Part shown: piece after piece, positions 6,678 to 7,543 of the stretch
Layout: each line of letters begins with the position of its first letter
Position numbering within the stretch: the first letter of the stretch is position 1
Origin: an uncultured Bacteroidales bacterium
Lineage (GTDB): Bacteria > Bacteroidota > Bacteroidia > Bacteroidales > Paludibacteraceae
Direction of reading: 5' to 3'
DNA: 7,543 nt
NCBI GenBank assembly: GCA_903929065.1
Contig: CAIYTJ010000529.1
Span: forward strand, 1 to 7,543
Program-made: the position numbers and the translations under genes
The notes under the pieces: model-generated
The model's database searches: none
What the model was told of the DNA's origin: nothing
What the model saw: the letters and a program-made list of their open reading frames with translations, nothing else

Positions 6678-6850
6678 TACCTGTAACGTTTTTGTTGTTG
6701 CTGATTCTGTTTCTGTGCTGCTGCTATACGTAGTTGCAAATCCTGTATGGTACGCAAATCTTGGGTACTTCTATTAATTATAGCATTTCTGTTCACAACA
6801 GGTCTTTGCTGTTGCGTATTGTTATTTCTCTGCCCACAAGGAACACACAT
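6677..6850 (-). CDS. Small Gln-rich phage protein with N-terminal CxxC, 57 residues
   Basis: This short frame fills the space between the membrane protein and the 223-residue protein exactly. Its ATG at 6850 follows the upstream stop by 3 bases, and its TAA overlaps the next ATG as TAATG. The protein begins MCVPCGQRNNNTQQQ, so Cys-Val-Pro-Cys sits at residues 2-5. A short apolar/charged helix follows (AIINRSTQDLRTIQDLQLRI, 24-42), and the end is Gln/Lys/Arg-rich (QKQNQQQQKRYR). No membrane segment is present. The exact fit to the neighbours, with no other way to explain the 176-base interval, is the main support, along with a composition like the rest of the operon. Function is unknown. The N-terminal CxxC could bind zinc or form a disulfide, and the basic tail could touch nucleic acid. 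Confidence 0.82.
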   Translation of the reverse strand: MCVPCGQRNNNTQQQRPVVNRNAIINRSTQDLRTIQDLQLRIAAAQKQNQQQQKRYR

Positions 6851-6853
6851 TTA

Positions 6854-7474
6854 TTAAAATTTTCTGTTAAGATAAGTATTAACCCCTGACAAAACTACAA
6901 CAAATATAAACCAAAACAATAAAAATGCAAAATATTTATGGTTTGTCCAATAAAATAGTGTATGGCAATAGTTCACCGATAACCAAATAAAGCTACCGAA
7001 AACACTTGCCATACAAGTCGTACATTGAGATACGGGGTTTCTCACCCATTCGGGAAAACGGTAAATATTTTCTTCAATATAAAAATAATAAAAACCTTCT
7101 GATTCGGAAATTAATACTTGCAAAATAGCGGATGTTTTTGTTTTATCATCATCACTTAACCCATCTTTCAATCCTGATTCAGTAAGATATAAATATTCTC
7201 TGTGTGAAGAAACGTCTAATTTTTCTGCAATCTTTGGTAGTGTAGTTCTTAGTAATTCGTATTTTTGTAACAATGCTTCACCGTCATAAAAAACCAATTT
7301 AGTACCAACTACCGCTTCCCAAAAATAACTCCAATACTTTAAAATAAAACCATCAGTTGTTGTACTGTTATCGGGATTAATAATTATGTAGTGCCTTGAT
7401 AAATTATGAAAATGGACAATAAAAATGCCACTAATAAATAGTAGCATTATAAATATTTCTAAAAAGTGTACCAT
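6854..7474 (-). CDS. Phage membrane protein with CxxCM motif
   Basis: This 206-residue protein has a hydrophobic N-terminal segment (residues 5-22, EIFIMLLFISGIFIVHFH) and two likely membrane helices near the end (about 153-173 and 180-200), separated by a short polar turn (YWTNHK). Between the first and second helix lies a soluble domain of about 125 residues, charged and partly helical (LLQKYELLRTTLPKIAEKLD). Just before the second helix is RNPVSQCTTCMASVFGSFIW, with C151 and C154. A Cys-x-x-Cys-Met at a membrane entry is a pattern I recall from small phage membrane proteins of Bacteroidota, whose function is not known. The gene starts 3 bases after an upstream TAG, with GAGA nearby as a weak ribosome site, and ends 3 bases before the next ATG. 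Three helices could suit a holin, but the large middle domain and the place among structural genes do not favour that. Confidence 0.9.
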   Translation of the reverse strand: MVHFLEIFIMLLFISGIFIVHFHNLSRHYIIINPDNSTTTDGFILKYWSYFWEAVVGTKLVFYDGEALLQKYELLRTTLPKIAEKLDVSSHREYLYLTESGLKDGLSDDDKTKTSAILQVLISESEGFYYFYIEENIYRFPEWVRNPVSQCTTCMASVFGSFIWLSVNYCHTLFYWTNHKYFAFLLFWFIFVVVLSGVNTYLNRKF

Positions 7475-7477
7475 AGA

Positions 7478-7543
7478 CTATCTCATTTGTGGTAATTGAA
7501 TTTGCTCATTCTTTTGAATAACCAACGCACCTGATGTTAATAA
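7478..7543 (-). CDS. C-terminal fragment of an upstream phage gene (partial)
   Basis: The last 22 codons of a gene that enters from the right edge are visible, ending LVIQKNEQIQLPQMR and the stop TAG at 7478-7480. The frame is open from the edge, keeps the composition of the operon, and stops 3 bases before the next ATG, as the other junctions here do. This is the only TAG stop in the window; all the other visible ends use TAA. The fragment is too short to identify. In related operons a portal or capsid-region gene would be expected some way upstream, but nothing here shows which gene this is. Confidence 0.65.
   Translation of the reverse strand, partial: LLTSGALVIQKNEQIQLPQMR

Noticed and set aside
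1..7543. Possible stop-codon recoding, as known in some crAss-like phages
   Set aside because: All complete genes read through with the standard code to ends that fit their neighbours, and no gene needs TAG or TGA read as an amino acid. TAG appears as a true stop at 7478-7480.

Overview
The window is a compact block of a tailed-phage genome, or a prophage or phage contig, read entirely from the minus strand. Ten genes, two of them cut by the window edges, lie head to tail with no gap longer than 14 bases. Four junctions overlap as TAATG (the last A of the stop is the first A of the next start), so the block is very probably one polycistronic late (virion structure) operon. I saw no RNA gene, insertion sequence, CRISPR array, integrase, promoter or terminator. 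The DNA is AT-rich, and most starts lack a Shine-Dalgarno sequence and sit instead in A/T-rich leaders. Together with the protein families, this suggests a host in the Bacteroidota. The virion type looks podovirus-like, and a crAss-like or related Bacteroidota podovirus is my leading guess. No portal, terminase or major capsid gene is in view to prove it.

Layout in transcription order (right to left): the last 21 codons of an unidentified gene (7478-7543); a 206-residue membrane protein with a CxxCM motif (6854-7474); a 57-residue Gln-rich protein starting MCVPCGQ (6677-6850); a 223-residue probable connector/tail protein (6006-6677); a 63-residue charged protein (5810-6001); a 363-residue probable head-tail ring protein with a cysteine-rich insertion (4719-5810); a 157-residue cupin-fold phage protein (4246-4719); a 270-residue Gly/Ala-rich probable internal virion protein (3419-4231); a 672-residue Lys/Gln-rich protein with a Ser/Thr linker (1401-3419); and the first 463 residues of a further large protein with a duplicated N-terminal motif, running off the left edge (1-1391).

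As a working model, the 223- and 363-residue proteins build part of the neck or tail, and the 63-residue protein may accompany them. The 270-, 672- and more-than-463-residue proteins form an internal (ejected cargo) set. The cupin and the small Cys-containing and membrane proteins are accessory parts of unknown role. The gene calls and operon structure are well supported by the sequence. The functional names come from pattern recognition alone and are mostly moderate or low confidence.
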